DNA of 64,000 nt, from the NCBI RefSeq assembly GCF_018362975.1, contig NZ_CP074371.1:4154001-4218000 (forward strand). The letters run 5' to 3'. Positions 8,280-17,482 of the stretch are shown in pieces (the stretch's first letter is position 1; every line of letters begins with the position of its first letter). A program made the position numbers and the translations under genes. The stretch is from Nocardia tengchongensis (GTDB lineage Bacteria > Actinomycetota > Actinomycetes > Mycobacteriales > Mycobacteriaceae). The notes beneath the pieces are model-generated. The model made no database searches. It saw nothing but the letters and a program-made list of their open reading frames with translations, and was not told the DNA's origin.

Positions 8280-9518
8280 GTGAGTCGACGATTCGGGACC
8301 CCGCACGCGGTGCGGGGTAGCCATCCCACCGCCGTGCCGCGGGCGGTGGCAAGTGTGGAGGGTGATCGGGTCACCGCCGTCGAGCTCTTCTTCGATCTCG
8401 CGTACGTCTTCGGTTTCACCCAGGTCAGCCGGTTGATGGCAGATGCGCACACCGCGATGGGCATACTGCGGGGCCTGACCGTGCTGGCCCTGCTGTGGTG
8501 GTCGTGGACTGCCTACAGCTGGCTGGCCAACCAACTGCACGCCGACGAAGGCTTCGTCCGCGGCGCCATGTTCACGGGCATGACGGCGGTGTTCGTCATG
8601 GCAGTCATGGTGCCGGAGGCCTATGCGGATCGGACGGGCGGACTATCCGGGCCGCTGATCTTCGTGGCCGCCTACCTGGTAGCCCGGCTGACCCACCTGA
8701 CCGTCTACATGTTCACCTCCGTCGGCGGTCCCGCCGCCCGGCGGGAAGTCGTGCAGACCGTATGCCTTTCGATCGTCCCCTCGGCCGCACTGCTCATCGG
8801 TGGTGCGCTCCTCGGATCGCCATGGCAGGTGTGGTGTGTACTGACGGCTGTGACCGTCGAACCGGTGATCGCGAACCTCACTACCTGGGGCGTGCGCAGC
8901 CGGATCAGTTCGGCGACGCACTTCGTGGAACGACATCGGCTCGTGGTGATCTTGGCTTTGGGCGAATCCACCGTGGCAATCGGGGTGGGGGCCGGGGCGA
9001 TCGATATCCCACCGCTGGCCGGGGTGCTGTTGGCGATGGCCATCGCCATCGCGCTGTGGCGGGCCTATTTCGGCGAGGTCGCCACAGCCGCGGAGCATGC
9101 GCTGTGCGAGCTCGATGATCGGGAGCGGTCCCGTGCGGCCCACCACGGCTACACCTATCTACACCTCCCGATCGTCGCCGGAATCGTGTTGTCGGCCTTG
9201 GGGATCGAAACGGCCATGGCGCATATCTCGGGCACCGGGGCATACGGGTTGTTCGGCGCGGTCGCGCTCGCGGGCGGGGCGGCGCTCTATCTGGTCGGAA
9301 CCGCGTTGTTCGCGCGCCGGGTCGTGGGTGCGGCGATGCGCCCGCGCCTCCTCGCCGCGCTGATCATGCTCACGGCCACCCCCGCGCTGAGCCCAATGCC
9401 ACCGCTGGCGGCGCTCGCCACCACGGCCGCACTCCTTTTCGGCGTCCTCTCCCTCGATCGTCTATCACCGATATCCGCGCCTGAGGCCGGTCGGCGATCG
9501 GCGACCCACGTCGCATGA
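8280..9518 (+). CDS. Low temperature requirement protein A (LtrA) family membrane protein
   Basis: A 412-residue integral membrane protein of the LtrA family, named from a Listeria mutant that cannot grow in the cold; its molecular role is unknown. Family signatures are VELFFDLAYVFGFTQVSR near residue 35, WWSWTAYSWLANQ, and the second block ERHRLVVILALGEST around residue 220. About ten to twelve hydrophobic segments are spread along the chain. The start is GTG 8280 after an AGGAG. Its stop overlaps the ATG of the following LuxR-type regulator (ATGA), so the two proteins are made together and may act in one response. Confidence 0.92.
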   Translation: MSRRFGTPHAVRGSHPTAVPRAVASVEGDRVTAVELFFDLAYVFGFTQVSRLMADAHTAMGILRGLTVLALLWWSWTAYSWLANQLHADEGFVRGAMFTGMTAVFVMAVMVPEAYADRTGGLSGPLIFVAAYLVARLTHLTVYMFTSVGGPAARREVVQTVCLSIVPSAALLIGGALLGSPWQVWCVLTAVTVEPVIANLTTWGVRSRISSATHFVERHRLVVILALGESTVAIGVGAGAIDIPPLAGVLLAMAIAIALWRAYFGEVATAAEHALCELDDRERSRAAHHGYTYLHLPIVAGIVLSALGIETAMAHISGTGAYGLFGAVALAGGAALYLVGTALFARRVVGAAMRPRLLAALIMLTATPALSPMPPLAALATTAALLFGVLSLDRLSPISAPEAGRRSATHVA

Positions 9519-12307
9519 GCGAGGTCGTACTCATCGGGCGCGAGACCGAGCTGGCCGCCCTGACCGACTTCTTCGCTGGGCTGCGCGGCGGCGGTGCGGC
9601 CGTAATGCTCAGGGGCGAGCCCGGTGTCGGAAAGTCCGTCCTGCTGGACGCGGCGGCACGATGCGCCGAGGCCGACGGAATGACGGTCCTGCGCGCTTCC
9701 GGATCAGAGTTCGAGGCCGATGTCAGTTATGCAGCGCTGAACCAACTGCTGATGCCGTTGTACGCACAACTGTCCGTCCTGGCCCCCGGCCCCGCCGAGG
9801 CACTCGCTGTCGCACTGGGTTTCGGGGCGGGGCCCGCACCGGACGTACTGCTGGTGTGCACCGCGGCACTGCTGCTCTTGAACGCGGTCGCCACCGAGCA
9901 TCCGGTGGCGCTGCTGGTCGACGATATCCAGTGGATCGACCGGGCCAGTGCGGTGGTGCTCGGCTTCATCGGGCGACGGGTCACAGGAACCAGTGTCGGG
10001 CTGCTGGTTTCGGTCCGTTCCGGCGCGGAGGGATTTCCACAGCGCGGCGATATGCCAGAGCTGGTGATCGAATCGCTGGCCGCGGCAGCCGCCGAAGCGC
10101 TGCTCGACACGACGTTCCCGCGACTGCGCCCGCCGCACCGGCGGCGGCTGCTCGACCTCGCACAGGGCAATCCGCTCGCGCTGCTGGAACTGCCGTGCAC
10201 ACTCACCGAGACCGTCCACACCAGCATCTCTCGAGACGAGCTGATACCGCTCAACGAGAGATTGCAGGCGCTGTTCACCGCCCGCATCTCCGCGCTGCCC
10301 GAGCGCACCCGCCGACTGCTGCTGCTCGCCGCGTTCGAAGGCGCGGGCGAATTGCGCGTGCTCCGCACGATTCTCGACACCGGCGACGGTCTCATCGGCC
10401 TGGCCGCCGCAGAGCGGGCGCAACTGGTGCACATCGACGACGCCAACGCGCGAATACTGTTCCGGCACGCGCTGATTCGATCCGCGATCGTCGCGATGTC
10501 GACCCACGAGGAGCGCAGGGGCGCGCATATTCAGCTCGCGCGGGCCGTATCCGAGGACCAAGAACGTCGCGCCTGGCATCTCGCGCACGCCGCGGACGGT
10601 CCGGATGAAACCGTCGCCCGGCTCCTCGAAACGGCCGCGCATCGAACCATGTTGCGCGGGGACGCTTTCGCGGCCGTGGTGTCCCTCATCCGAGCGGCCG
10701 AGCTGAGTCCCGCGAACGCCGATCGTGGTCGGCGACTCGCCGAAGCCGCCTATATCGGAGCGGAGGCCGGCGGCACCGGCGATACCGCCCGCAGCTTGCT
10801 GACCGACGCCCACCAGGCGGCCCCGGACTCCTCCGGTTCGCTCCACGCGGCCAATGCCGCGGCGTTCCTTATGCTGAACGGCGATGGTGATGTGACCACC
10901 GCGCACCGATTACTGGTGGGCGCGATCGAAACCGGTGATCACCGATACCGAGCTGACGACCCGGCGCTGATCGAAGCCATGCACACACTGTTGCTGCTGT
11001 GCTGGTACGGCTCCGCACCGCACTACTGGGAGCCGTATTTTCGCGCACTGGACCGGCTCGATCCGGAGCCGCCGGCGATCTTGGCCCTGCTCAGCAAGAC
11101 CTTTCCGGATCCCGTCAGAACCGGCGGGGCCGTGCCGGAGCTGGTCGCGACCGTGCTTGCGGCACTGCCCGAGGAAACCGATCCCACCAGGATCATGCGG
11201 ATCGGGACGGCGTCGGTGTACCTGGACCGGTTGGCCGATTCACGCCAGCCGTCCTGGCGCATCGTCCATCAGGGCCGCAATGGCGGCCCACCTCGCCGAC
11301 ATATCGGTGCGCTGATGCATCTGTGTCTCGACGACTATCTGACCGGTCGATGGGATGAGGCCGAGCATCTCGCAAACGAGGGCCAAAGAGTCTGCGACAG
11401 TGGCGGTTTCCCATTCTTCGCCTGGTACTTTCGATTCCATCGCGCGCTGATGGCGGCCGGTCGCGGCCGGTTCGCGGAAGCCGATGAACTGGCCGACGAG
11501 ATCACCCATTGGGCCCGCCCGCGCGGTGTGGCAGCGGCGAATTTGTTCGCCCGGCATCCACGAGTGCTGGCCGCGCTGGGCCGCGGTGATTTCGAGGCCG
11601 GCTACCAGCACGCGGTCGCGATGAGTCCGCCGGGTGTGCTCGCTTCGCATGTTCCGCACTGCACCTGGGTCATGTTCGATCTGGTCGAAGCCGCCATGCG
11701 CACCGGTCGCGTCGCGGAGGCGCACGCCCACGTGCGGGCGATGCGTGCGGCCGAGGTGGCGGCGCTGTCGCCGCGCATGGCGCTGCTCGTCGCCGGCGCC
11801 GAGGTTCTCATCAGCGACGACCGGGAGGTCCTGACCCAGCTCGAGACGGTGCTCGACGCGCCTGATGCCGAACGGTGGCAGTTCGAAACCTCCCGGATTC
11901 GGCTCATAGTGGGGGAGAAGCTGCGCCGGAACGGCGCCGCCGCGAGCGCGCGTCCGCATTTGATCGCCGCGCGGGACGGGTTCGCCGCCATGAATGCCGT
12001 GCCATGGCTGGAGCGAGCACGAAATGAACTGCGCGCCACTGGATACCGTCAAGGTGAACGGGTATCGCCAGGTATCGTGCCCGAGGCGCTGACCCCCCAG
12101 GAGGCGGTTATCGCGCAGCTGGCTGCGCGTGGACTGACCAACAAACAGATCGGTGAACAGCTATACCTGTCACATCGAACCGTGGGTGCTCACCTGTATC
12201 GAATCTATCCGAAACTCGGGGTGAGCTCACGCGCCGGACTCGCGGACGCGCTGTCACGGCGCCTCGACGCGGCCGCCCACGGAAGTGCGGACGATCGACC
12301 CGGCTGA
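9515..12307 (+). CDS. Large LuxR-family (LAL) ATP-binding transcriptional regulator
   Basis: A 930-residue LAL regulator. An N-terminal AAA/NACHT-like ATPase has Walker A GEPGVGKSVLL near residue 30 and a Walker B-like strand VALLVDDIQWID around residue 135. A long helical, TPR-like middle follows. The C-terminal LuxR helix-turn-helix (LTPQEAVIAQLAARGLTNKQ, then SHRTVGAHLYRIYPKLGVS) ends near residue 915. Relatives such as MalT sense small molecules and activate neighbouring genes. Translation is coupled to ltrA by a four-base overlap. The recognition helix has HLYRIYPKLG where many LuxR proteins have HLxRIFxKLG, a conservative variation. The inducer is unknown. Confidence 0.93.
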   Translation: MSEVVLIGRETELAALTDFFAGLRGGGAAVMLRGEPGVGKSVLLDAAARCAEADGMTVLRASGSEFEADVSYAALNQLLMPLYAQLSVLAPGPAEALAVALGFGAGPAPDVLLVCTAALLLLNAVATEHPVALLVDDIQWIDRASAVVLGFIGRRVTGTSVGLLVSVRSGAEGFPQRGDMPELVIESLAAAAAEALLDTTFPRLRPPHRRRLLDLAQGNPLALLELPCTLTETVHTSISRDELIPLNERLQALFTARISALPERTRRLLLLAAFEGAGELRVLRTILDTGDGLIGLAAAERAQLVHIDDANARILFRHALIRSAIVAMSTHEERRGAHIQLARAVSEDQERRAWHLAHAADGPDETVARLLETAAHRTMLRGDAFAAVVSLIRAAELSPANADRGRRLAEAAYIGAEAGGTGDTARSLLTDAHQAAPDSSGSLHAANAAAFLMLNGDGDVTTAHRLLVGAIETGDHRYRADDPALIEAMHTLLLLCWYGSAPHYWEPYFRALDRLDPEPPAILALLSKTFPDPVRTGGAVPELVATVLAALPEETDPTRIMRIGTASVYLDRLADSRQPSWRIVHQGRNGGPPRRHIGALMHLCLDDYLTGRWDEAEHLANEGQRVCDSGGFPFFAWYFRFHRALMAAGRGRFAEADELADEITHWARPRGVAAANLFARHPRVLAALGRGDFEAGYQHAVAMSPPGVLASHVPHCTWVMFDLVEAAMRTGRVAEAHAHVRAMRAAEVAALSPRMALLVAGAEVLISDDREVLTQLETVLDAPDAERWQFETSRIRLIVGEKLRRNGAAASARPHLIAARDGFAAMNAVPWLERARNELRATGYRQGERVSPGIVPEALTPQEAVIAQLAARGLTNKQIGEQLYLSHRTVGAHLYRIYPKLGVSSRAGLADALSRRLDAAAHGSADDRPG

Positions 12308-12459
12308 CCATTGCACCACAAATCAGTCAAGAGTCATTGTCGGACTAGGTCATCGGGCGTGATCGCCGCCCCGGTACGGCAGTCGAATGACAGATGTGTT
12401 CGTACCCCGTCGCACCGGACAGTTGATCCATCACATCCACTGATCCGGGAGTATCCGCG

Positions 12460-13119
12460 ATGACAACAGTTCACCGATCCGGCTTCCTATCCGAATTCCT
12501 GCGTGCCCCAGGGACAGTCGCGGCGATCACGCCCAGCGGACCGTCGCTCGCGGATGCGGTCACCATCCCCATTCCGCGAGACGGCGACCCGGTCGTGCTC
12601 GAACTCGGCCCCGGCACAGGGGCTTTCACCTTGGCGGTCCAGCAGCGGCTGGCCGGGCGCGGCCATCACCTCGCCATCGAGATCAACGAGCGGTTCGCCG
12701 CGGCGCTCGCCGCCGACTTCCCGCGCGTGCGGGTAGCCACGGCCGATGCGTGCGAACTACAGAATGTCCTGACCGCCAGCGGTTTCGAACAGGCCGATGT
12801 CATTGTCAGCGGCCTGCCCTGGGCGGCGTTCGCACCTGGTCGGCAGGACGATCTGCTCGCCGCCATCGTCGGCGGCCTGACGCCGGGTGGAGTGTTCTGC
12901 ACCTTCGCCTACACCTCCACTCGCTGGATGCCACCGGCCCGACGGCTGCGACAACGGCTTGCCGACCATTTCGACGAGGTGCTGGCGTGTCGCACCGTAT
13001 GGGCCAATGTGCCACCGGCCTTCGTGTACTACTGCCGCAGACCGCGCCCGCGCCGACTGACCGATCGCGGGGCCACGGCAGGGACCGGCGACCGTCACGC
13101 GACGGTGGTCACGCGGTGA
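12460..13119 (+). CDS. Class I SAM-dependent methyltransferase, phospholipid N-methyltransferase-like
   Basis: A 219-residue methyltransferase with motif I in VVLELGPGTGAFT (about residues 45-57), an acidic loop ending motif II (HHLAIEINERFAAAL) and motif III-IV in DVIVSGLPWAAF. The N terminus (FLSEFLRAPGTVAAITPSGP) matches proteins annotated as phospholipid N-methyltransferases or KsgA-like rRNA dimethylases. SGLPW resembles the N-L/I-P-Y/F type motif of N-methylating enzymes. Its last 25 bases overlap the end of the convergent AraC gene. The 152-base gap upstream is likely promoter. The substrate is uncertain. Confidence 0.8.
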   Translation: MTTVHRSGFLSEFLRAPGTVAAITPSGPSLADAVTIPIPRDGDPVVLELGPGTGAFTLAVQQRLAGRGHHLAIEINERFAAALAADFPRVRVATADACELQNVLTASGFEQADVIVSGLPWAAFAPGRQDDLLAAIVGGLTPGGVFCTFAYTSTRWMPPARRLRQRLADHFDEVLACRTVWANVPPAFVYYCRRPRPRRLTDRGATAGTGDRHATVVTR

Positions 13120-13984
13120 GCGCCCCGCACATCCTCGCTCGGCGGGCGGCCGAAGAGGCGGCGATATTCGCGACTGAATTGCGAGGGGCTGTCGTAGCCG
13201 ACGCGGTGGGCGATGGCGGTTACATCGTTCGAATGCGTGGTGAGCAGCAGCCGCGCCTGTTCGAGCCGGATTCGCTTCTGGAACTGGATGGGGCTCTGGG
13301 TCGTGACCGCCTGGAAGTTTCGGTAGAACGCGGACGGGCTCATGCCGGACCGGCGGGCCAGATCCGCGACCTGGAACGGTTCGCTGTAATTGTCGCGGAT
13401 CCAGCGTACCGCCCGGGCGATGTGGTGCAGGCCGCTGTCGGCGAGGCCGAGTTGGCGGACCACCGCGCCTTGGTCACCGGTTATCAAGCGCCACAGGATC
13501 TCCCGCTTGATCAGCGGGCCCAGGGCGACCCGGTCACGTGGGTGGTCCAGGAGCCGGAGCAGGCGGATCGAGGCGTCGAGCAGTTCGGGGCCGAGCGTGC
13601 CGACCGCGATCCCCGGCGCAGCTGCCGATCGGGTGCGAGTCAGTTCGGCGGGTCCGGCATCGAGCAGCAGGTCGGCGATGGCCGAAGAGTCCAGCTCGAG
13701 CGCGAAACCCAGTGCGGGACTGTCGGATCGGACGTCGACGAAGTGGCGGTCACCGGTAGGTCGATCGATGCGACCAGGTAGCCGCCGGGGCGATATTCGT
13801 GCACGCGGTCGCCGACCGCGAGACGTTTGCGGCCGCGCGCGAGCACCGCCAGCACCGTGCCGGTCATCTCCGGAGTGGGCGGGCCGGAACGCGTGATCGA
13901 GGCGATGTGCAGGCCGTCGATCGCGGTCGTCTGATCGGGGCGGGCGTGCCGGGCCAGCAGTGCGTCGAGTTCGTCGAAACTCAT
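13095..13984 (-). pseudogene. AraC-family regulator (AraC_N type) broken by one -1 frameshift
   Basis: Two overlapping minus-strand frames together encode one AraC_N regulator. The first starts at ATG 13984 (MSFDELDALLARHARPDQTT) and runs to GYLVASIDLPVTA. The second continues with HFVDVRSDSPALGFALELD and carries the full helix-turn-helix region, ending GYDSPSQFSREYRRLFGRPP. The paralogue at 2.5-3.4 kb reads EYLVASLDLPVVAHFIEA across the same place, so one base is missing near 13745-13746, where GTGGCGG would be GTGGGCGG. With that base restored the protein would be about 296 residues. It is either a recent pseudogene or an assembly error. It lies divergent from the small monooxygenase gene and probably controlled it. 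Confidence 0.8.
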
Positions 13985-14062
13985 CTGCCGATTGCAGCAC
14001 ACCGCTCCAACAAAGCTCCGCTGAACGAGAGGATCAGGCAAGTGATCGAGAGTTCTCTTGTA

Positions 14063-14092
14063 TTAACTCCACAGTTGAAGCGGTGGAATTAA
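14063..14092. promoter_or_regulatory. Inverted repeat in the AraC / monooxygenase divergent promoter
   Basis: TTAACTCCAC and GTGGAATTAA form ten-base arms with one mismatch around a ten-base spacer. The AT-rich flanks stand out against the local GC content. The repeat sits between the divergent AraC gene and the monooxygenase gene, so it is a plausible operator for that AraC protein. This is inference from position and symmetry only. Confidence 0.45.
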
Positions 14093-14157
14093 GTCAACGA
14101 ATGAACCGGAAGAGCATTTCGACCGGGAGTATCACACTACCAACGAAGGATTTCGAC

Positions 14158-14475
14158 ATGAGCGTCGACTACGGATTCAACGCGACCCTGACCGCTCGGC
14201 CCGGCAAGGCCGACGAACTCGTCGAGCTGCTGTTGTCCGGACTGACCGAGGGCAATCCGGGCGCGAGTGAGCACTGCCTGGTCTATCTGGTCTGCCGATC
14301 GGCCACCGATCCGAACACGATCCACGTCACCGAGGGCTGGAGCAGCGAACAGGACCACCACCGGATCTTCGCCGGTGCCGCCGCCCAAGCGATCGTCGCT
14401 CAGGTCAAGGACCTCGTCGCGAGCGAGGGGCCCTACACCGACTATGTCCCGGTCGGCGGCAAAGCCCTGCTCTGA
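14158..14475 (+). CDS. Antibiotic biosynthesis monooxygenase (ABM) superfamily protein
   Basis: A 105-residue dimeric alpha/beta barrel protein. It opens with a strand and helix typical of the family (YGFNATLTARPGKADELVELL) and has the later block THVTEGWSSEQDHHRIFAG-like (IHVTEGWSSEQDHH) followed by a terminal strand. Relatives oxidise quinols or act on polyketide rings, mostly without cofactors, but many have no known function. ATG 14158 follows GAAGGA by eight bases. An esterase gene begins 37 bases downstream on the same strand, so the two likely form a small operon controlled by the divergent AraC gene. Confidence 0.8.
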   Translation: MSVDYGFNATLTARPGKADELVELLLSGLTEGNPGASEHCLVYLVCRSATDPNTIHVTEGWSSEQDHHRIFAGAAAQAIVAQVKDLVASEGPYTDYVPVGGKALL

Positions 14476-14511
14476 CAACCGAGTCTGCTCGAACACCGGT
14501 AAGGAACAACT

Positions 14512-15480
14512 ATGTCACCGCTTGCCCGCCCCGCCCTCGACCCTGAACTCGCCGCCCTCCTCGGGGTCATGCCCCTCATTCCGGAGATCACGCCGGAGAT
14601 CCTCACTCAACTCCGGCGATTGCCGTCGACTCCGATCGAGGAGCTGCTCGGCACTCGGGCGGTCGACCGGCGTGAGGTGGTGGTAGCCGCCACCGACGGC
14701 GCCGATATCGCACTGACCATTCTGTCCCCGGTCGATGCGCGCGCCGCGGCGCCGTGCGTCTATTGGATGCACGGCGGCGGAATGATCATGGGCGACAGGT
14801 ACTCCCAGCTCGACATCCCCTTGGAATGGCTCGATGCCACCGGTGCGATCGTGGTCACCGTCGACTACCGGCTCGCTCCCGAACACCCGGGCACCATCCC
14901 GGTCGAGGATTGCTACCGCGGGCTGTGCTGGATCGCCGAGCACAGCGATGAACTCGGCATCGACCCCGCCCGCATTGTCGTGGCGGGCACCAGCGCGGGC
15001 GGCGGCCTCGCCGCCGGTATCACCCTCATGGCGCGCGACCTGGGCGGACCGGCTATCCTCGCCCAGATCCTGAGCTGCCCGATGCTCGACCACGGCAACG
15101 CCAGCACCTCAAGTCGTCAATATTCGGGCGAGCCCGCAGTGTGGACCCGCGAAACCAATGCCTTCGCCTGGAATGCTGTGCTGGCCGAACTCCCGACCGA
15201 CCGGATCCCCGCCTACGTCTCGCCCAGCAGCGCGGATGATCTGTCCGGACTGCCGCCCACCTACATCGATGCCGGCTCCGCCGAGGTCTTCCGCGACGAG
15301 GACGTCGACTACGCGACGCGCATCTGGGCGGCGGGAGGTCAGGCCGAACTGCATGTGTGGGCAGGCGGCTGCCACGGCTTCGACTCGCTGTTCCCGCACG
15401 CCGAACTCGCCGTCGCCGCCCGCCGAACCCGCACCGATTGGCTCGCTAGGATCCTGAATCCCACGGGGGCACAAGCATAA
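14512..15480 (+). CDS. Alpha/beta hydrolase, hormone-sensitive lipase family esterase
   Basis: A 322-residue esterase of the HSL (bacterial family IV) group. The oxyanion-hole motif is WMHGGGM (about residues 83-89). The nucleophile elbow is GTSAGGG (Ser about 163), and the acid and His lie in the C-terminal part with AGGCHGFDSL. No signal peptide is seen, so it is probably cytosolic. It is preceded by AAGGAACAACT. It follows the ABM gene by 37 bases. These enzymes hydrolyse short-chain esters or lactones; the natural substrate is not evident. Confidence 0.9.
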   Translation: MSPLARPALDPELAALLGVMPLIPEITPEILTQLRRLPSTPIEELLGTRAVDRREVVVAATDGADIALTILSPVDARAAAPCVYWMHGGGMIMGDRYSQLDIPLEWLDATGAIVVTVDYRLAPEHPGTIPVEDCYRGLCWIAEHSDELGIDPARIVVAGTSAGGGLAAGITLMARDLGGPAILAQILSCPMLDHGNASTSSRQYSGEPAVWTRETNAFAWNAVLAELPTDRIPAYVSPSSADDLSGLPPTYIDAGSAEVFRDEDVDYATRIWAAGGQAELHVWAGGCHGFDSLFPHAELAVAARRTRTDWLARILNPTGAQA

Positions 15481-15586
15481 GCTGCGCTTCTGGTGACAAC
15501 TACAACCTGCAATCGGCGACAACCATGGTCTGCGCATGTGGGTGATGGCCCAGGTGGGCACAAGCGATGGTGACAACTAAGACCTG
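15468..15586 (+). repeat. Imperfect direct repeats at the 3' end of the esterase gene
   Basis: TGGTGACAACTACAACCTG (15491-15509) recurs as TGGTGACAACTAAGACCTG (15568-15586), 17 of 19 bases alike. Each copy is preceded by GGCACAAGC, so the repeated unit is longer than the core. A partial copy (GCGACAACC) lies between them. The region is noncoding apart from the last codons of the esterase. The pair may be ends of a lost insertion element or a local duplication; neither is proven. Confidence 0.4.
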
Positions 15587-15615
15587 TCGTCACACAAGCG
15601 GGCTGGCGGCGGTGG

Positions 15616-16524
15616 TCACGGACGGGCCGGGTTCTCGCCCTTGCGGTAGCGCAGGGGCGGGGTGCCGTAGTGGCGGTGGAAGGCGCGGCTGAAGGCCGCC
15701 TCCGAGTCGTAGCCGACCTGGTGGGCGACCGTCGCGATGGGGATCGTGCTGGTGCGCAACAGGGTTGCGGCGCGGGCCAGGCGCTGGCCGGTCAGGTAGG
15801 CGGCGGGGGGCTGGCCCAGCCGGCGGGTGAATCGGTCGGTGAAGGTGGTGCGCGACATCGACGCCAGCGCGGCCAGATCCGACACCGACCAGGGCGCGGC
15901 GGGGGAGTGGTGCACGGCGGTCAGCACCGGGGCCAGGGCCGGGTCGAGGGCGGCGGTGAGCCAGCCGGGGGCGGCGGTGTCGGTGGACCAGGCGCGCAGG
16001 GCATGGATGAACAGCAGGTCCAGGATGCGCGAGATCATGGCGGCCGCGCCCGGGCGGGGATGTGTGACCTCGACCAGCAGCAGGTTCAGGCTCAGCGGCA
16101 GCCAGTCGCGGCTGGGCCCGGCGGCCTCGATGTGGATGGCGGGCGCCAGCACCGAGAGCAGCGGGGCCGCTTGGGGTTCGTCGACCAGGAACGAGCCGGT
16201 CACCCAGCGGGCGGCGCCGCCGGCGGGGGTCACGGTGTGGCCGTCACCGCGGGCGAGCACCACCATGTCGCCGGAATGCGCGGTGGTGCCGCCGGTTTCG
16301 CCGTCGACCCGGATCTCGGCGGTGCCTCGTTCCAGGATGTGGAGCACCCGCTTGCCGGGCGGAACCCGCACGGGGACCCCGGCTTCGGCGCTGCGGCGGG
16401 TGACGGCCTGGCCGCGCAGGCGCACGGTCTCCAGGATCTCCGAGAGCGCGTCCAGGGCCGCGAGGGTCGCCGCGTCCGGCAGGGCATCCGGTGATTCGGC
16501 AAAGTTTTGCGGCGTTTCCGTCAT
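15616..16524 (-). CDS. AraC-family transcriptional regulator with cupin-type sensor
   Basis: A 302-residue regulator with an N-terminal cupin-like AraC_binding domain (VLHILERGTAEIRVDGE, then GDMVVLARGDGHTV) and a C-terminal HTH_18 unit: WSVSDLAALASMSRTTFTDR followed by GYDSEAAFSRAFHRHYGTPP. It starts at ATG 16524 and is divergent from an alpha/beta hydrolase gene 86 bases away, its most likely target. Members with this layout often repress or activate an adjacent oxidoreductase or hydrolase gene. The ligand is unknown. Confidence 0.9.
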   Translation of the reverse strand: MTETPQNFAESPDALPDAATLAALDALSEILETVRLRGQAVTRRSAEAGVPVRVPPGKRVLHILERGTAEIRVDGETGGTTAHSGDMVVLARGDGHTVTPAGGAARWVTGSFLVDEPQAAPLLSVLAPAIHIEAAGPSRDWLPLSLNLLLVEVTHPRPGAAAMISRILDLLFIHALRAWSTDTAAPGWLTAALDPALAPVLTAVHHSPAAPWSVSDLAALASMSRTTFTDRFTRRLGQPPAAYLTGQRLARAATLLRTSTIPIATVAHQVGYDSEAAFSRAFHRHYGTPPLRYRKGENPARP

Positions 16525-16610
16525 GGTCTTTGCTCCATCATCCGAATAGCGTAAGTCTCGCAACCCGGGAAGCACACCGAAAGATCAGCACTTCGAGAGG
16601 AGAAAACGCT

Positions 16611-17309
16611 ATGGCGGACAAACCTGCGATCGTTCTGGTTCACGGATTCTGGGGTGGTGCGGCGCACTGGGCCAAGGTCATCGTGGAACTGCGGCGGCGT
16701 GGCTACGAGTCGCTGTACGCGGTGGAGAACCCGCTCACCGGGCTGGCCGACGACGCGGCCCGGACCCAGAAGATGGTGCGTCAGATCCCGGGGCCGGTCC
16801 TGCTGGTGGGTCATTCCTACGGTGGCGCGGTCATCACCGAGGCGGGTGACCTGCCCAATGTCGAGGGTCTGGTCTATGTCGCGGCCTTCGCGCCGGACGC
16901 CGGGGAGAGCCCCGGTCAGATCACCGAACAGCTGCCGCCCGCCGCGCCCGCGGCGATCGCGCCGGATTCGGACGGCTATCTCTGGATCGCGCAGGACAAG
17001 TTCCACGACAGCTTCTGCCAGGACCTGTCCGACGACGAGGCCCTGGTCATGGCCGTCACCCAGAAGGCTCCGCTGGGCTCGGCCTTCGGTGACGCGGTGA
17101 CCGCCCCGGCCTGGAAGGCCAAGCCGACCTGGTATCAGGTGTCCACCGAGGATCGCATGATCAATCCGGACAACGAGCGCCGGATGGCCGAGCGCATGGG
17201 CCCGCGGCGCATCGTGGAACTGCCCACCGGTCACGCGTCCCTGGCTTCGCAGCCGGGGGCCATCGCGGATCTGATCGATGCCGCCGTGGCCGATCTGGGC
17301 TACGTCTGA
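16611..17309 (+). CDS. Alpha/beta hydrolase, EstC/SABP2-like esterase
   Basis: A 232-residue hydrolase with the opening strand IVLVHGFWGGAAHW, nucleophile elbow LVGHSYGGAV (Ser about 68) and C-terminal His in TGHASLASQP. The short lid and overall length fit the EstC-like group related to plant methyl-salicylate esterases. GAGAGGAGAAAA precedes ATG 16611. It is divergent from the AraC gene and followed by a strong hairpin, so it is probably a single-gene transcript. No signal peptide is seen. The substrate is unknown. Confidence 0.88.
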   Translation: MADKPAIVLVHGFWGGAAHWAKVIVELRRRGYESLYAVENPLTGLADDAARTQKMVRQIPGPVLLVGHSYGGAVITEAGDLPNVEGLVYVAAFAPDAGESPGQITEQLPPAAPAAIAPDSDGYLWIAQDKFHDSFCQDLSDDEALVMAVTQKAPLGSAFGDAVTAPAWKAKPTWYQVSTEDRMINPDNERRMAERMGPRRIVELPTGHASLASQPGAIADLIDAAVADLGYV

Positions 17310-17323
17310 TTCGGCCCTGACGT

Positions 17324-17355
17324 GCGGCGCATTCCGGTATCGGGGGATGCGCCGC
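17324..17355 (+). terminator. Hairpin after the hydrolase gene
   Basis: GCGGCGCAT (17324-17332) pairs perfectly with ATGCGCCGC (17347-17355) around a 14-base loop, 14 bases after the hydrolase stop. There is no T-run, which is usual for GC-rich actinobacteria. It separates this gene from the reductase gene downstream. Confidence 0.5.
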
Positions 17356-17396
17356 GGAGTCTTGACTTTCCTGCCCGGGGCCCGCATCGTAGGAAT

Positions 17397-17413
17397 ACTT
17401 AGCGAAGCTAAGT
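17397..17413. promoter_or_regulatory. Palindrome upstream of the carboxylic acid reductase gene
   Basis: ACTTAGC-GAA-GCTAAGT is a perfect seven-base-arm palindrome 70 bases before the reductase ATG. A TTGACT hexamer lies about 30 bases upstream. The position fits an operator overlapping or just downstream of the promoter. The cognate regulator is not identified. Confidence 0.5.
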
Positions 17414-17482
17414 GGTGGGGAGAAAACCTGACGCCCGAACATGTTTCGAGGCGTGTGATCGCTGTAGATCAGGGAGGCATTG

